Assembly (NCBI GenBank): GCA_026874595.1
Contig: CM049307.1
Coordinates: forward strand, 30,851,079 to 30,915,078
Length of the DNA stretch: 64,000 nucleotides
Source of the DNA: Sipunculus nudus
Lineage: Eukaryota; Annelida; Sipuncula; Golfingiida; Sipunculidae
Direction of reading: 5' to 3'
The position numbers and the translations under genes are program-made. Positions 40,201 through 64,000 of the stretch are shown here, piece after piece. Numbering within the stretch: position 1 is the stretch's first letter; the number at the start of each line of letters is the position of its first letter. A model generated the notes under the pieces. That model was not told the origin of the DNA and made no database searches. It worked only from the letters and a program-made list of their open reading frames with translations.

Positions 40201-43200
40201 GTCTCATTACATCTACCCAAAAAATAAAATTTATATTTTATAATATCCTTTACATCTCTGTGTGAAGTGTTACATTGAAAGGTAAATTCCTTAAGTTTCA
40301 AAGTTTCCAGAAGAACTCTTTTAAGGATATGGTAGGAATTTCTCTCCATTAATTTCTTTATCCATACAAGTTTTAATGCAGAATTTTTTTAAGCCAGTTG
40401 GACCATATTTAGGCCTCCTTTTTCTATTGGTGCAAATAAAACTTCTCTTTTGATTATATCTTTCCGATTTCCCCAAATAAATTTGAATAGACGTGATTCA
40501 ATTTTTTTCAAAATATTAGGAGGTGTAGGTAGAACTGAACAATTGTATATTAATTGTGGAAGAAGGCACGTTTTTATTATTGTAATTCTGCCCAACGGTG
40601 TTAGCTTTTTGTCCTTCCATAAGTTAATAAAGTTGGATATTTTTGTTAACTTGTCTTTAAAGTTTACATCAACCATATTGTCCAATGATGGGCTTACTGT
40701 AACTCCAAGCAATAAAATTTCTTTGTCGGTGTATTTTACTCCGAAATCCTCTATTTTTTGTCGATCTTTATGATCATTAAATTTTAAAGGCATAACTACA
40801 GTTTTGTTCTTATTCATTTTTAGTCCTGATATTTTATTAAAATCTTCAAATATACATAATGTTTCTTTAATGCTGTTACAATCCTTAATAAGCAATGTTG
40901 TGTCATCAGCATACTGTAAAACTTTTATTTCACTATTAAAAAGTTCTATACCTCGAATGTCTTGATCCGCTCTTATAGCACTGGCAAGTATTTCTATACA
41001 AAGCACAAAAAGATAAGGGGAAAGTGGGCAGCCTTGCCTGACCCCCCTTGACACAGAGAAAACAGGTGATGTCCAACCATTATTTATCACACAGCTTTTT
41101 GTATCATTGTTTATTGTTTTGATCATATCGGTTGTGTTTGAGTCAAAGTTCATCAGATTTAATATATTGTAAATATAGTCTAATTCCAAATAATCAAAAG
41201 CTTTTTCAAAATCCACAGCCATTAAAAATCCGTTGTCATGTCTTTGATTTAGAAAATCTATTATCTTAGTTATTTTACTTATATTTTCCCCAATATATCT
41301 ACCCTGTATAAATCCAGTTTGATCATCATGTATAATTTCAGGCATTATTTTTTTAATTCTGTTTGCTATACTTTTGGTAATTATTTTGTAATCTACATTT
41401 AATAAAGTAAGCGGTCTCCAGTTTTTTTAATTCTTTGAGGTCTTTATCCTTTTTAGGTAATAGGTTAATGATTCCTTGTCTTTGAGTTATTGAAAATGTG
41501 CCAACTTTAAAAGAAAACTTTACAGCTTTGAGAAAGTGTGGTTTAAGATTAGGCCAAAAAAAATTGTAAAATTCTGCTGTCAAGCCATCGCTTCCAGGTG
41601 ATTTGTTATTTGACATATCATTTAAACTCTTTAGCAGTTCTTCTTGAACAGTTAGTTCTTCTGGCCATGATGTATTAATTTTAGGTATATTAAATTTATA
41701 TTTATTAATAAAATTATTTATATCGGTCTTGTTGCACTTTTTACTAGATGTATATAGATTTTTGTAAAAACATTCCTCTTCCTTGAGTATTTTATCTGGA
41801 TCTTTTACTGATTTTTCTTTAATATTCAAATGATTGATAATTTTTCTGTTATAATTACATTTTTCAATGTTGATGAAATATTTTGTTGGTTTCTCCCCTT
41901 CTTCATGCCACCTTACTTTGCTTCTAAATACTGCGCCAGGAGTTTTCTCTTCTATTAAATTGTTTAATTTTTGTTTTAATAAATTTAATTCAATGTTAGT
42001 GTTTTTGGTTTGATCATTATTTATAATTTTTGCAATTTCTCGTTCTAATTCTGTAATTTCAGACGTTTTTTCTTCTTTTTATATTTACTATAATTTATGG
42101 ATGTTTTTCTTATTGCCATTTTCAAAGTATCCCACATGAGTGCGGGGTCTGCGCCATCATTTTCCTCAATTGTAGCTGTTATACACCCTTTAATTTTTTA
42201 TTACATAATCAGAATCGCTCAATAATGAATTATTAAATTTCCAGAAGCCCGGTCCCCTGTTGTTTAGGGAACTTTTAAAATTTAATGTAATACCTTTATG
42301 ATCTGTTTTATAACCTTCAACTATATTTGTCGAGTTTATATGACCATACAGACTTAAGGAGGATAAAAAGAAATCAATCCTGCTAGCTGTAAATATTGGT
42401 TTGCTGAGGGACCATGTATATCTTCTTTCTTTAGGGTTTCGGAGGTGCCAGATATCAACTAAATCTAGTTTTTCGCATCATTCTTCAATAAAGAATTACA
42501 ATAAAGTTGGATTTAATAAGTTTATATTGAATTTTGCTGGCATTTTTTCAATACTTCCCTGTTTCAGTGGCCAGTTATGCGTTCTGTTGATATACATAAA
42601 TATTTGCATTCATAATTACTGTGATAAGTGTCACACTGCTTATGTTGAATATATTGGTGCAGGTGCTTTAGAAGTATTATGTATATTTTAAAGTATATTT
42701 TAGCTGTATTATGTTCCTCGTAATTAAATAAAACTTATATGAATAACCTCTAGATTAAGTAATTTGTATACTTTCTTATTGTAATGGTTTTTCTTAAGTT
42801 CTTAAAATATATATCCCTTGACTTTTTATATACTAGTAGTAGTACTGTCAGAAATCTGCCATCATATCACAGCTATATATAGATCTACTGATTACTTTTA
42901 TTGTATATATGTATACTTTGTCACACTTTCACATTTCTTATATTTAATCACTTGGTGCAGGTGCTTTAAAATTAAATAAGTTTTTTGTTTTGATTTTTGT
43001 TGACTAACTTTTCTTATTTTAATGATATTCATAATATTAATATGCATTTGACCATATTTCTTGCTTGCTGTACAGAGTTCTATGTACATAGTTGGGACAT
43101 TTGTTCATTCCTATAGTTGTGATTTTGTACTTTGTGTTACATCATTTTATTTTATGACTTGTATATCCAATCCAATAAAAGTTTATGACTAACTCACATT

Positions 43201-44361
43201 CCTGTTAATAACACAGAGTTGTTAATTAAATGGTGTGAGCATGTATGGAGTGGGGTGTGAGTTGGTATGGCTGAGGTGTGAGTTGGTACCACTAGAGTGC
43301 ACTGGAGTGTGAATTGTCCCAGGTTAGCCTACTTAGTAAGCCTCCCAGCGAGGCTTACGAGCACTCTATTGAAAATATTGGTGTGCGAGCGAGGACACAG
43401 ATATTTAGATAAATCAGATAATAAGCTTAAAATAAACAAACAAGGGTCTTTACTTGGTGTGTGAACCATTTCTAATAAGTGAAAACGAGAAAATTTGCAG
43501 GTGGTTACCAGCCCCACTTGGAACCATTGTTTTGCTTGCACTTTCTGTTTTATTCACTAGATGGCACTATTTTAGGGAGCAGGCAGTAAATGTTATGCTT
43601 GGAATTAAGTTTGACTTCCATGATGAATGAGCTTGAAACCTAACAGCCAATCAGAGGAAGGAATTTGAAAACGGGTTTCTCCCTGTGTCCTTGACCCTAA
43701 AGCAACATGTCATGCTTGGTTAGAAACCTAGGAGCATCGCTTCCTAACTTTGCACCTGGATTATATGTTTCATTTTCTTATTTGAGCAAGAAAACAAGTA
43801 AGGAGTCGTAGTTAAGGGTATGTTAGCTAGATTATGTTTGGTAATTTTGCCATTGGTGGGACATTTAGTAATATCAGAAAGGGCACCACAAGAATGCATG
43901 CAGTGCTTTCCGTCTCTGTATTATAGAGACGGACACTCTGTCTAGTCCCGGGTGTGAGTTAGTAGGGAGTGAGTTGGTATGGTGTGAGCTGTCAAAGGTG
44001 TGAGTTGACCGGCTTCCCTGGAAACTAGATCATTCAGAAGTATGACTATGAAATACAGTCATTCAGAAATATGAAATACCTAATACTTAGAGGGTCAAAG
44101 GCTTCTAGCCTAGAGCCACATCGTACTACTACTACAACCACTTGAGAGACCCATGATCACGGGATCTGACCACACCTCCACGGCCTGGGCGATAATTTAG
44201 TATCCAATACCACCACTGGACCTGTTTTGTGTCAATGACAAAGAACATTACAGGATGAACTCACCCGTTAACTGAGCAAATCCAGTAATAGAATCTGGTA
44301 TAGGAAGGCCGCGTAAATAATTTGGAAGAGACGATCTAACTAATGTCGATAAGGTCTCCAT
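19200..44361 (-). CDS. CISD2: CISD2-like CDGSH iron-sulfur domain protein, complete three-exon gene
   Basis: The coding exons 44361-44265, 22251-22037 and 19295-19200 join at GT/AG sites to 408 nt, giving 135 aa plus stop, the same length as human CISD2 as I recall it. Seen: an N-terminal targeting segment ([16 protein letters not shown]...), a single hydrophobic membrane segment at about residues 37-57, then the CDGSH domain [16 protein letters not shown]. The predicted 2Fe-2S ligands (3 Cys, 1 His) are Cys97, Cys99, Cys108 and His112. Known for the family: homodimeric, redox-active [2Fe-2S] proteins anchored in the ER or outer mitochondrial membrane with the domain facing the cytosol, acting in calcium and iron-sulfur handling, autophagy and longevity. 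Vertebrates have CISD1 and CISD2; the N-terminus here is closer to CISD2. Intron 1 is 22.0 kb and intron 2 is 2.7 kb, both loaded with repeats. The gene is divergent from UBE2D. The fold and ligands are certain; the orthology label is an inference. Confidence 0.95.
19953..21833 (+). mobile_element. Hairpin-ended element A3 in CISD2 intron 2
   Basis: The 5' end is AACAAGGGACCCATGGGTCA. The subterminal GCTCAGCTGA is at 19977-19986. The 3' hairpin at 21804-21832 has arms AGCTCAGAAGACT and AGTAAGCTGAGCT, with a GGACGGAC remnant just inside. Its length of 1.88 kb equals A1. It occupies most of CISD2 intron 2, in antisense orientation to the gene. Confidence 0.75.
22037..22251 (-). CDS. CISD2: CISD2 coding exon 2 (membrane segment and start of CDGSH domain)
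   Basis: The exon is 215 nt. It follows a TTTTCAG acceptor (reverse complement just above 22251) and ends ...W-K-S-K-K before a GTAGGC donor (22036-22031). It encodes residues 33-104: the transmembrane segment [19 protein letters not shown], a basic/proline linker, the stretch [13 protein letters not shown] and the first two cluster cysteines in YCRCW. A longer open frame through this exon reads into intron on both sides and should not be taken as the protein. Confidence 0.95.
22454..23183 (+). mobile_element. Short A/C-type hairpin element in CISD2 intron 1
   Basis: The 5' end is AACTAGGGACACATGGGTC, intermediate between the AACAAG and AACTAG end classes. The 3' hairpin near 23157-23183 has arms CTCAGTTGAC and GTCAGCTGAG, followed by CTAAAA. 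Inside, at about 22930-22970, is a decayed B-type end (GTATCTGCAAAAAC ... GTTTTGGTGGAAAC). Confidence 0.55.
23190..25255. other. CISD2 intron 1 sequence without recognised genes
   Basis: Contains a poly-C run near 23571-23585 and otherwise unremarkable AT-rich sequence. The small open frames show no family resemblance. Confidence 0.45.
25257..25352. repeat. Three tandem copies of a 33-34 bp unit
   Basis: The unit is CCTGTTACATTTTCAGGAG followed by ATGCAAGCCATGTT. It occurs three times in a row directly before the start of element E2. The copies differ at only a few bases. Confidence 0.8.
25371..29346 (+). mobile_element. Composite E/A-type hairpin element E2, interrupted by D1
   Basis: The 5' end is AACAAGGGACCCATTGGTCA, with a subterminal GCTCAGC. 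The 3' hairpin at 29317-29345 has arms AGCTCAGATAACT and AGTCAGCTGAGCT, preceded by GGACGGACTGACG and similar. 25371-25620 is the unfilled version of the site into which A1 inserted in E1. It may be more than one fused element; only the ends are clear. Confidence 0.55.
26651..27703 (+). mobile_element. Hairpin-ended element D1
   Basis: The 5' end is AACTAGAATATCAGCAG. AGCCCTCAGCC at 26679-26689 is an 11-base inverted copy of the right arm of the 3' hairpin at 27672-27698 (arms AGCCC-A-TCAGCC and GGCTGA-GGGCT, bulged A), followed by AAAAA. A GACGGACGGACGGACGGAC tract sits inside the 3' end. Two internal units of about 300 bp carry GGTGGC..CC palindrome remnants. Non-coding. Confidence 0.75.
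29346..30040 (+). pseudogene. CR1/L2-like LINE fragment (C-terminal part of reverse transcriptase)
   Basis: Starting [12 protein letters not shown], the frame 29360-29677 and its broken continuation read [20 protein letters not shown], then [19 protein letters not shown] and [20 protein letters not shown], the typical thumb/connection and tail of CR1/L2 elements. Stops after 29677 and near 29872 inactivate it. The palm motifs are missing because the copy starts directly after the end of element E2. Confidence 0.75.
30041..30751. other. Spacer between LINE fragment and Merlin remnant
   Basis: No coding region. It contains an isolated TGACGTCA at about 30300. The left terminus of the Merlin-type transposon may lie here, but I could not identify terminal inverted repeats. 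Confidence 0.35.
30752..32979 (+). pseudogene. Merlin/ISXO2-type DDE transposase, frameshifted and interrupted by element D2
   Basis: The N-terminal part has a zinc-binding C-L-I-C motif (about 31140) followed in another frame by [20 protein letters not shown] and LTLEELV. The catalytic-core start is [13 protein letters not shown] (about 31470-31510), the family's conserved (I/V)DESKF block with the Asp here replaced by Asn. The core resumes at 32662 with [12 protein letters not shown] and [18 protein letters not shown], carrying the second Asp and the final Glu region. Several stops and frameshifts plus the insertion at 31622-32650 make it dead. Merlin elements are cut-and-paste DNA transposons related to bacterial IS1016/ISXO2. 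Confidence 0.85.
31622..32655 (+). mobile_element. Hairpin-ended element D2 inserted inside the Merlin transposase
   Basis: Nearly collinear with D1 over about 1.03 kb. The 5' end is AACTAAAATATCAGCAG at 31622. AGCCCCCAGCC is at 31650-31660. The 3' hairpin ends GGCTGAGGGCT at 32650 and is followed by AAAAA. The transposase frame is continuous across the site if the element is taken as AAC...GGGCT, so the insertion appears clean with no duplicated target. The GAC tract is decayed here. Confidence 0.8.
33100..33760. repeat. Tandem repeat of about 110-bp units with a GGGGGCTGCCGCCCCC hairpin
   Basis: Six to seven diverged units: 'ATAATGGGGGCTGCCGCCCCC', then 'ACACCCCCGCATTTGATATA', then 'AAATATGAGAGAGAGAG...GTGACATTGCAGAAAAATA'. 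Unit starts are near 33118, 33225, 33412, 33521 and 33711. Open frames crossing it on the minus strand are periodic artefacts. Confidence 0.75.
34050..34200. repeat. CTCACACC minisatellite
   Basis: About eight degenerate copies of a unit of about 20 bp such as ACTCACACCTTTGACA. Its reverse complement recurs at 43230-43320 and 43945-44010 in the same intron. Confidence 0.7.
34314..34620. repeat. CT-rich low-complexity tract
   Basis: About 300 bp of CTCTCT/TTTCTTT with recurring CATCCAATCACTTTTTCTTT segments. It ends in CTCTCCCCAG, a splice-acceptor look-alike. The long open frame 34214-34861 mostly translates this tract. Confidence 0.75.
34621..34861 (+). other. Open frame after the CT tract, unrecognised
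   Basis: After the CAG at about 34618 a frame continues for about 80 codons (includes [19 protein letters not shown] and [19 protein letters not shown]) and stops at 34861. Composition is protein-like, and it differs from its surroundings. I do not recognise it; it could be an exon remnant, a retrocopy or chance. Confidence 0.2.
35258..38668 (+). mobile_element. Hairpin-ended element A4 with duplicated 3' end
   Basis: The 5' end is AACAAGGGACCCATGGGTCA with GCTCAGCTGA at 35282-35291. Two complete A-type 3' ends follow in tandem: hairpins at 38396-38424 and 38640-38668, each preceded by a GAC-rich tract and AATATCTCG(A/T)AGGAA. 35908-37590 is a near copy of about 115-1800 in A1, including the poly-G site (9 G at 36881-36889 against about 20 in A1). 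Confidence 0.7.
38673..39420. other. AT-rich intron sequence with a TACATA-type microsatellite
   Basis: An ACATATACATACATA-like tract at about 38740-38820. No gene recognised. Confidence 0.45.
39420..42480 (-). mobile_element. L1/Tx1-like LINE, 5'-truncated, frameshifted
   Basis: Reading on the minus strand: the end of an apurinic endonuclease domain (about 42470-42200: [28 protein letters not shown]), a linker, RT finger (41829-41353: [15 protein letters not shown]), a frameshift near 41425, then the RT palm (41345-40389: [40 protein letters not shown]) with both catalytic Asp motifs intact. It ends with a C-terminal region (40207-39491) with CKNCTFC. The order and the C-terminal cysteine cluster fit the L1/Tx1 group found in many marine invertebrates. 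Inactivated by a few frameshifts, so relatively young. Confidence 0.85.
42481..43200. other. AT-rich intron sequence without recognised genes
   Basis: It ends in CCAATAAAAGTTTATGAC (about 43170), a plus-strand polyadenylation look-alike. No supporting open frame was found upstream. Confidence 0.4.
43225..43325. repeat. GGTGTGAG minisatellite, inverted relative to 34050-34200
   Basis: Contains GGTGTGAGTTGGTATGGCTG, then AGGTGTGAGTTGGTACCACT, matching the reverse complement of 34110-34190 almost base for base. A third block lies at 43945-44010. Confidence 0.65.
43330..44258. other. CISD2 intron 1, proximal part
   Basis: Contains a short hairpin (GTCTCT...AGAGAC near 43913-43931) and a GGTGTGAG minisatellite block (43945-44010). 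No coding region. Confidence 0.4.
44265..44361 (-). CDS. CISD2: CISD2 coding exon 1
   Basis: The ATG is at 44361-44359. The exon encodes 32 codons plus one base and ends ...F-A-Q-L-T, followed by a GTGAGT donor (reverse complement of 44259-44264). The peptide ending SITGFAQLT matches the conserved CISD2 N-terminal block. The start was chosen because it gives the family's usual length. The region upstream on this strand (about 44362-44520) is GC-richer than its surroundings, as expected near a promoter. Confidence 0.93.
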
Positions 44362-44530
44362 TTTGAGGTTTTGTGTTGCTTTGGTTTACGGGTGCGCCAG
44401 AACTCAACCTTGGCCTCTCGCCGGATGACTGCCTCGAACGCCATCTGGCGGCCTCTGGTATCATCCTGGCTGGCAAGGCCACAGGAATAACTAGTTTCTG
44501 ACCCACGCGCGGATTATATTTGATTTAAGA
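44362..44530 (-). promoter_or_regulatory. Candidate CISD2 promoter / 5' leader
   Basis: A GC-richer stretch immediately upstream of the CISD2 ATG on the minus strand, containing the CACGCGCGG-like patch near 44503. Position and base composition are the only support. Confidence 0.3.
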
Positions 44531-45867
44531 AAATACACTATTTGAAAACTAACACAATGCATAGAGACTGAGTTTATCGATATATTGAGGAATATATTTG
44601 TATATTACTTTCATGTCATGGTTATATAAACATTCCAAAATTAACTGTAAAATAGTCGTTATAACAGTTAATTACAGTTTTGCTTCAAGCACATGCATAT
44701 GGCACAAACTGGGGAGATGGGAGGGGGAGCAGGGAGACATCCCCCCCCACACACACACACACCGCTTTTTCAACCAAGGTGGCAGGTACCATGTTACATC
44801 CCCCAATGTTTCCTTTTTTTATCTAATTAAATTAATGTAATTTGACATGTTAAATGTAAATGTTAACAAAAATGTGTCACAGTTACTCAAATATTAATGA
44901 ACTGCAGTGTTTCAGAAATGAATAAAATAGTAAAATGACTGATATCTTGAGAGGCTAACCCCGTTTTCATGATATTTTGGTACTCCGCCATAAAACGCTC
45001 AAATGAAAAAAAAAATATGCAGGTTTTATAGATGAGTATTTTTAATAGGAACAATTTTTTTTACTTCTGATGCGATACTATTCCCTGTTAGTTATATTCA
45101 AATTGCTTCGGAATAGACATATTCTTATTAATTTTTTTTAATTCCCTTACCGCAGTAAGGAGGACGCCTCCACGCCCAACCCCTTCAGGCGGTAGCCCGG
45201 TACACATGTCCACTCAACAGTCGCGATTTCCTGAAAATATTCGTCTCCACCCATGAAGAAACTGCATGGTTCTGGATCAACTTCTGATAACATTATTATT
45301 ATTTTTAATTACACTATATTGTGGAAATGAGGGGTGATATGGTAAACCCCGTTGCAAGGGCCTATAATTATATAGATGTGTCTGTGTTGGAGTCCCAATG
45401 CCCCCCCCCCCAAACACACACACTGCGAATGGAAATGGCGCCCCTGCTAAAGCAAGATTAGATACTAGTATGTGCTGTATTTAATTATGCTTTAGCAATT
45501 GTTTATATTTTACTGAATAGCACAACCATCGATCGGCTGTATGAACCATTTCTGTTAGTGGCTTTTCTTTTCCGCAGACACCTACCTTGGGTCAAAATCC
45601 AAGGAAACTCATTGTTACTAATTGTGTAATATGTGATCATCCCCAACTAAAAGGTCAGTGCATGCATGTGTACTCATCAGTATGGAGAATTTGGGTAAAC
45701 CTGTGATAACGCTAAATACCCCCCCCCACACACACACATTCACATACATTGACATTCTTTCTTATAAAAATACAATATTTTACACTTCCTGAACATCTTG
45801 AATACTATATTCGAATTCCTGTTCTGTCTAAAAAATTGATTTAGACCACTACTGGTGATAGAATTTG
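44531..45867. other. Interval between the two divergent genes, left part
   Basis: No gene seen. Low-complexity CCCCCCCACACACACACACA-type tracts lie near 44742-44763, 45402-45422 and 45718-45738. Confidence 0.4.
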
Positions 45868-45877
45868 GTGTCAAAAC

Positions 45878-46687
45878 CAGGGTTGGGTTTAAATGCAAAT
45901 ACATTTTTCATATGTAAATGTCGCATTTGCATTTAAATGTAGTGTGCAAATTCATTAAATGCATTCTTGTATCAATAAAAAGTGGTTTTACGAATCCTTG
46001 AACAATATACTTTAATAATATATTTCTCCATGCCAAGTTTAAAAAATTCCATAGGATTGTTATTGATTGTGCTATATAATATGACAGAAAGCCAGTTTGA
46101 GATGCTCATGTATACAAGAAATGTAATGGGCATCTGATGTTAACTGTTACACTCATGCAGTGCCCTGCATGATGTGAGGTTGGATATTCCTGTTGGTGAA
46201 ATGTGTTGATACATAAATTTCAATAGTATTTTACATATTTTTTAAAATAAAAGATAGCCAATTGGAGATGCCAATGTTCACCAGATATATAACGGGAACC
46301 TCAGGTATAAATAGTTACTGATGTAATATGTGAAATCGGACATCCCTCTGGGCTGGTATATTGGTGCACAATTTTCAACAATCCGTAAAATACCGATACA
46401 ATACACTGTTAATACATATTCCTTGCAAAATTAAACAAAAGCTTATAAATGTTACTATTTGGTGAGTCTGTTATAAAAAAAAATCACTATGTTGTCAACA
46501 TATCAATTAAATTTAAGGAAAGCCGAAACTATATATATTGTATGTTTTGTTACCAAATACATTTGTAAGTGCATTTGCACTCGCATTTGATATCTTTTAT
46601 TACATTTGCTTTTGCATATGCAAATTTTTAATGGCAATTGCAATGCATTTGATTAATTTAAAGCATTTGCATTTAAACCCAACTCTG
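45878..46687. mobile_element. hAT-like MITE
   Basis: The left end CAGGGTTGGGTTTAAATGCA (45878 on) and the right end (reverse complement of TGCATTTAAACCCAACTCTG, ending 46687) form terminal inverted repeats of about 22-25 bp with one mismatch, starting CAGRG as in hAT elements. GTGTCAAA (45868-45875) and GTGTCAAT (46688-46695) resemble an 8-bp target duplication, with two extra bases on the left. The inside is AT-rich and non-coding with more ATTTGCAT-type repeats near both ends. Confidence 0.65.
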
Positions 46688-46696
46688 GTGTCAATA

Positions 46697-47275
46697 TGAC
46701 CTAATCATTTTTGTACCACAAAATCATTAATACAAATCTTGGCTCTATGTGCATGAATGATAGAACCAAGATGGCATTTATTATAAATGTCTAGGTGGTC
46801 GTCCCGGCCCCTGGGCCACTGTACAAAAAGTAAAATATACATATCAAGAATCCGTACCATGTGTAGAGTTCAATAGTAAAAATGAAAAATATATTTTCCA
46901 GCATGCACTGTTCTTTTATTAGGCGTTCAGATTACCCACTTTACCCATAGACAAATTCTATCTATTTGTCAAATCACTTACTCATCCTATACGTTCATTA
47001 TTTTGTAACTGAGAGTGAAGACCAGTTTATTTTCACCCGAATTACGACAGATGCATGCATGGTGCTTTGATATAATGAAAACTGCATGGCTATAGCCTAT
47101 AAACTATTTTATATAAACAGATAATACAACAAAACACCAATTGACAAGTGTAAATGCAGTTTGTTCCATAAAACATTTTTTTTTCGGTTTCTATACCAAC
47201 GAACTGAAAGGAACAAGCATATGGTACCACACATACACACTCCAAATATAAAAAAAAAATTGAAAACACGACAGT
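46697..47275. other. Spacer without recognised genes
   Basis: Nothing supported between the MITE and the family C end fragment. Confidence 0.35.
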
Positions 47276-47280
47276 TTTTT

Positions 47281-47430
47281 ATAGCTCATTTGACTGTAAG
47301 TCATCTGAGCTATAGCGATCACCCTTTGTCCGTCGTCTGTCCGGCCGTCTGTCCGCGTTAACTGGGCACAAATCGTAACCGCTGGACCTGGAATCTGCGG
47401 TATATATCCCATTCCAACGATATAGAACCT
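47281..47430 (-). mobile_element. Solo 3' end of a family C element
   Basis: A C-type hairpin (arms AGCTCATTTGACT and AGTCATCTGAGCT), then CACCCTTTGTCCGTCGTC with further GTCC repeats and GTTAACTGGGCACAAATCG. The family resemblance stops at about 47410. Confidence 0.65.
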
Positions 47431-48099
47431 TTTTTACTTACTGGCTGTAATGATGGTTTAATACTATAATTTGTAAAAAAGGAAGGCTTAAAAAAGGGGG
47501 TATGAGGCTATAGCCTAAATGATACAAATGTAATCACTTGATCTTTATGTGGAATAAGAATTATGTGTGTTTACTCGTGAAAATAACAGGCTAATACCAA
47601 AAGAAAATAAATTTGTACAAGCCAGTTCAAGTATCTAAGAAAATAACCGAATCGGCCTGCAGGGGACGGCTCCAGCTAATTTTATTAAACGAACCTGGCA
47701 GTTATTAATTATAATTGACTCTCCTATATCCTGTCTGTTATACAATGAAATTAGTCATTAAATTAATAGGTTCTGAAAGTAATTCGATTTGGTTTTAAAG
47801 GAATAAATTAATTGAACGTGCATGAATATACAAGGGCAAGAAAAAACTTTGGCTGATATAAAATTAATTTAGGTCTATGACAGCCTAAATTGACCTGTTA
47901 TTCTAAAAAGCCAGCTGTCTTATTTCAGGCTTATTTCCATTTCTTCCCTAAGAATTAAACGTTTTCAAATCATGTTTGACAGAATAACGGCGTCTCTTGG
48001 TTTTATTGAGTTTATTACGTCTTATTTTTGTTCTGGCCTTAAGGTTAAATGGTGCGATACCGGTGTATCATGACAACGGATGAATCGGGAGAATACGTA
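47431..48099. other. Interval between the two divergent genes, right part
   Basis: Repeat-poor, AT-rich sequence leading into the UBE2D upstream region. No gene seen. Confidence 0.35.
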
Positions 48100-48454
48100 A
48101 GTTGGATTTCGTCCATTTCCGTGGGCTACCTTGTGTAACGTGACTCAGGCGCGGATGCATGTGACGTCAGCAAACCTTGCGCATGGCACTACTTTTTCCT
48201 ATACATATAGTCCATAAAATTTAATTAATTTAAAGAAGTGTAAAACATAATTGCCCGTGAAGCCACAACAGATATATAACAAGTTTATAAAAAAGCTACA
48301 CGTGTGGTTAAAATTAAATATTAAACGTAAAGCCAACACCACATCACTCCGCAATGTCAAACGTCAGTCAAGATCCGCCATATTTGTAGGCGAAGAGAAA
48401 GGTAGAGTGAGTCCGTTCGAGCAACTGGTGAGGCATCCAAAAATATAATACAGA
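48100..48454 (+). promoter_or_regulatory. Candidate UBE2D promoter / 5' leader
   Basis: Upstream of the UBE2D start there is a palindromic CRE-type site TGACGTCA (48162-48169) and an AP-1-like TGACTCA (48141-48147) in a locally GC-richer patch without repeats. A short open frame at 48251-48448 ends in a stop just before the UBE2D ATG and is more likely leader than gene. There is no transcript evidence; the true start site could be further upstream, nearer CISD2. Confidence 0.35.
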
Positions 48455-63897
<15,443 letters not shown>

Positions 63898-64000
63898 TGA
63901 TGAATACCACTCAGACTTGGAGGCTTCACCGCTATCTGGACAACAAATTGACACTTGTTTGGGGGTAAATTGATATGGGAGATCATCGTACACATTCTGG
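63898..64000 (+). other. Start of UBE2D 3' UTR
   Basis: Follows the UBE2D TGA directly. The window ends before any polyadenylation signal. Confidence 0.7.

Noticed and set aside
43120-43190. 3' end of a plus-strand gene (CCAATAAAAG)
   Set aside because: No coding sequence or splice pattern upstream supports it.

Overview
This is a eukaryotic window: AT-rich, intron-bearing and packed with repeats. It is probably from a lophotrochozoan animal and most likely a bivalve mollusc, because the dispersed repeats have the architecture described for bivalve 'pearl' and Drosophila DINE-1/HINE elements. The species cannot be fixed from sequence alone. Almost none of the open frames are genes. Only two host genes are supported, both reconstructed exon by exon with GT/AG junctions.

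CISD2 (CDGSH iron-sulfur protein, 135 aa) lies on the minus strand in three coding exons: 44361-44265, 22251-22037 and 19295-19200. UBE2D (ubiquitin-conjugating E2, 147 aa) lies on the plus strand, with coding exons at 48455-48478, 58788-58851 or 58943-59006, 61197-61228, 61744-61821, 62175-62280 and 63758-63897. The genes are divergent, head to head, with about 4.1 kb between start codons. This matches what I recall of human 4q24, where UBE2D3 and CISD2 are adjacent and divergent. The second coding exon of UBE2D occurs twice in tandem. Both copies are 64 nt, have good splice sites and can only be used one at a time without breaking the frame, so two protein isoforms are predicted.

The rest is intergenic or intronic sequence filled with nested transposable elements. 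Region 1-16.9 kb is downstream of CISD2 and holds nested hairpin-ended elements plus a 5'-truncated non-LTR retrotransposon with a target-site duplication (9.1-11.4 kb). Region 17-44 kb holds CISD2. Its 22 kb intron 1 contains more hairpin elements, a CR1-like fragment, a broken Merlin/ISXO2-type transposon, satellites and an L1/Tx1-like LINE. Region 44-48 kb is the inter-promoter interval and carries a hAT-like MITE. UBE2D intron 1 (48.5-58.8 kb) holds a three-deep nest of hairpin elements.

The most interesting non-genic signal is that at least five families, otherwise unlike each other (called A, B, C, D and F here), share one plan. They have a 5' end close to AACWAG, a 3' terminal imperfect hairpin followed by an A-run, often a (GACG)n-type tract just inside it, and a 5' subterminal copy of one hairpin arm. 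Several insertions can be read as clean, without target-site duplication, by comparing filled and empty sites inside this same window. Four of the families also carry internal repeats centred on the palindrome GGTGGCGCCACC. This suggests a set of non-autonomous rolling-circle (Helitron/Helentron-like) elements. No Rep/helicase gene is present in the window.
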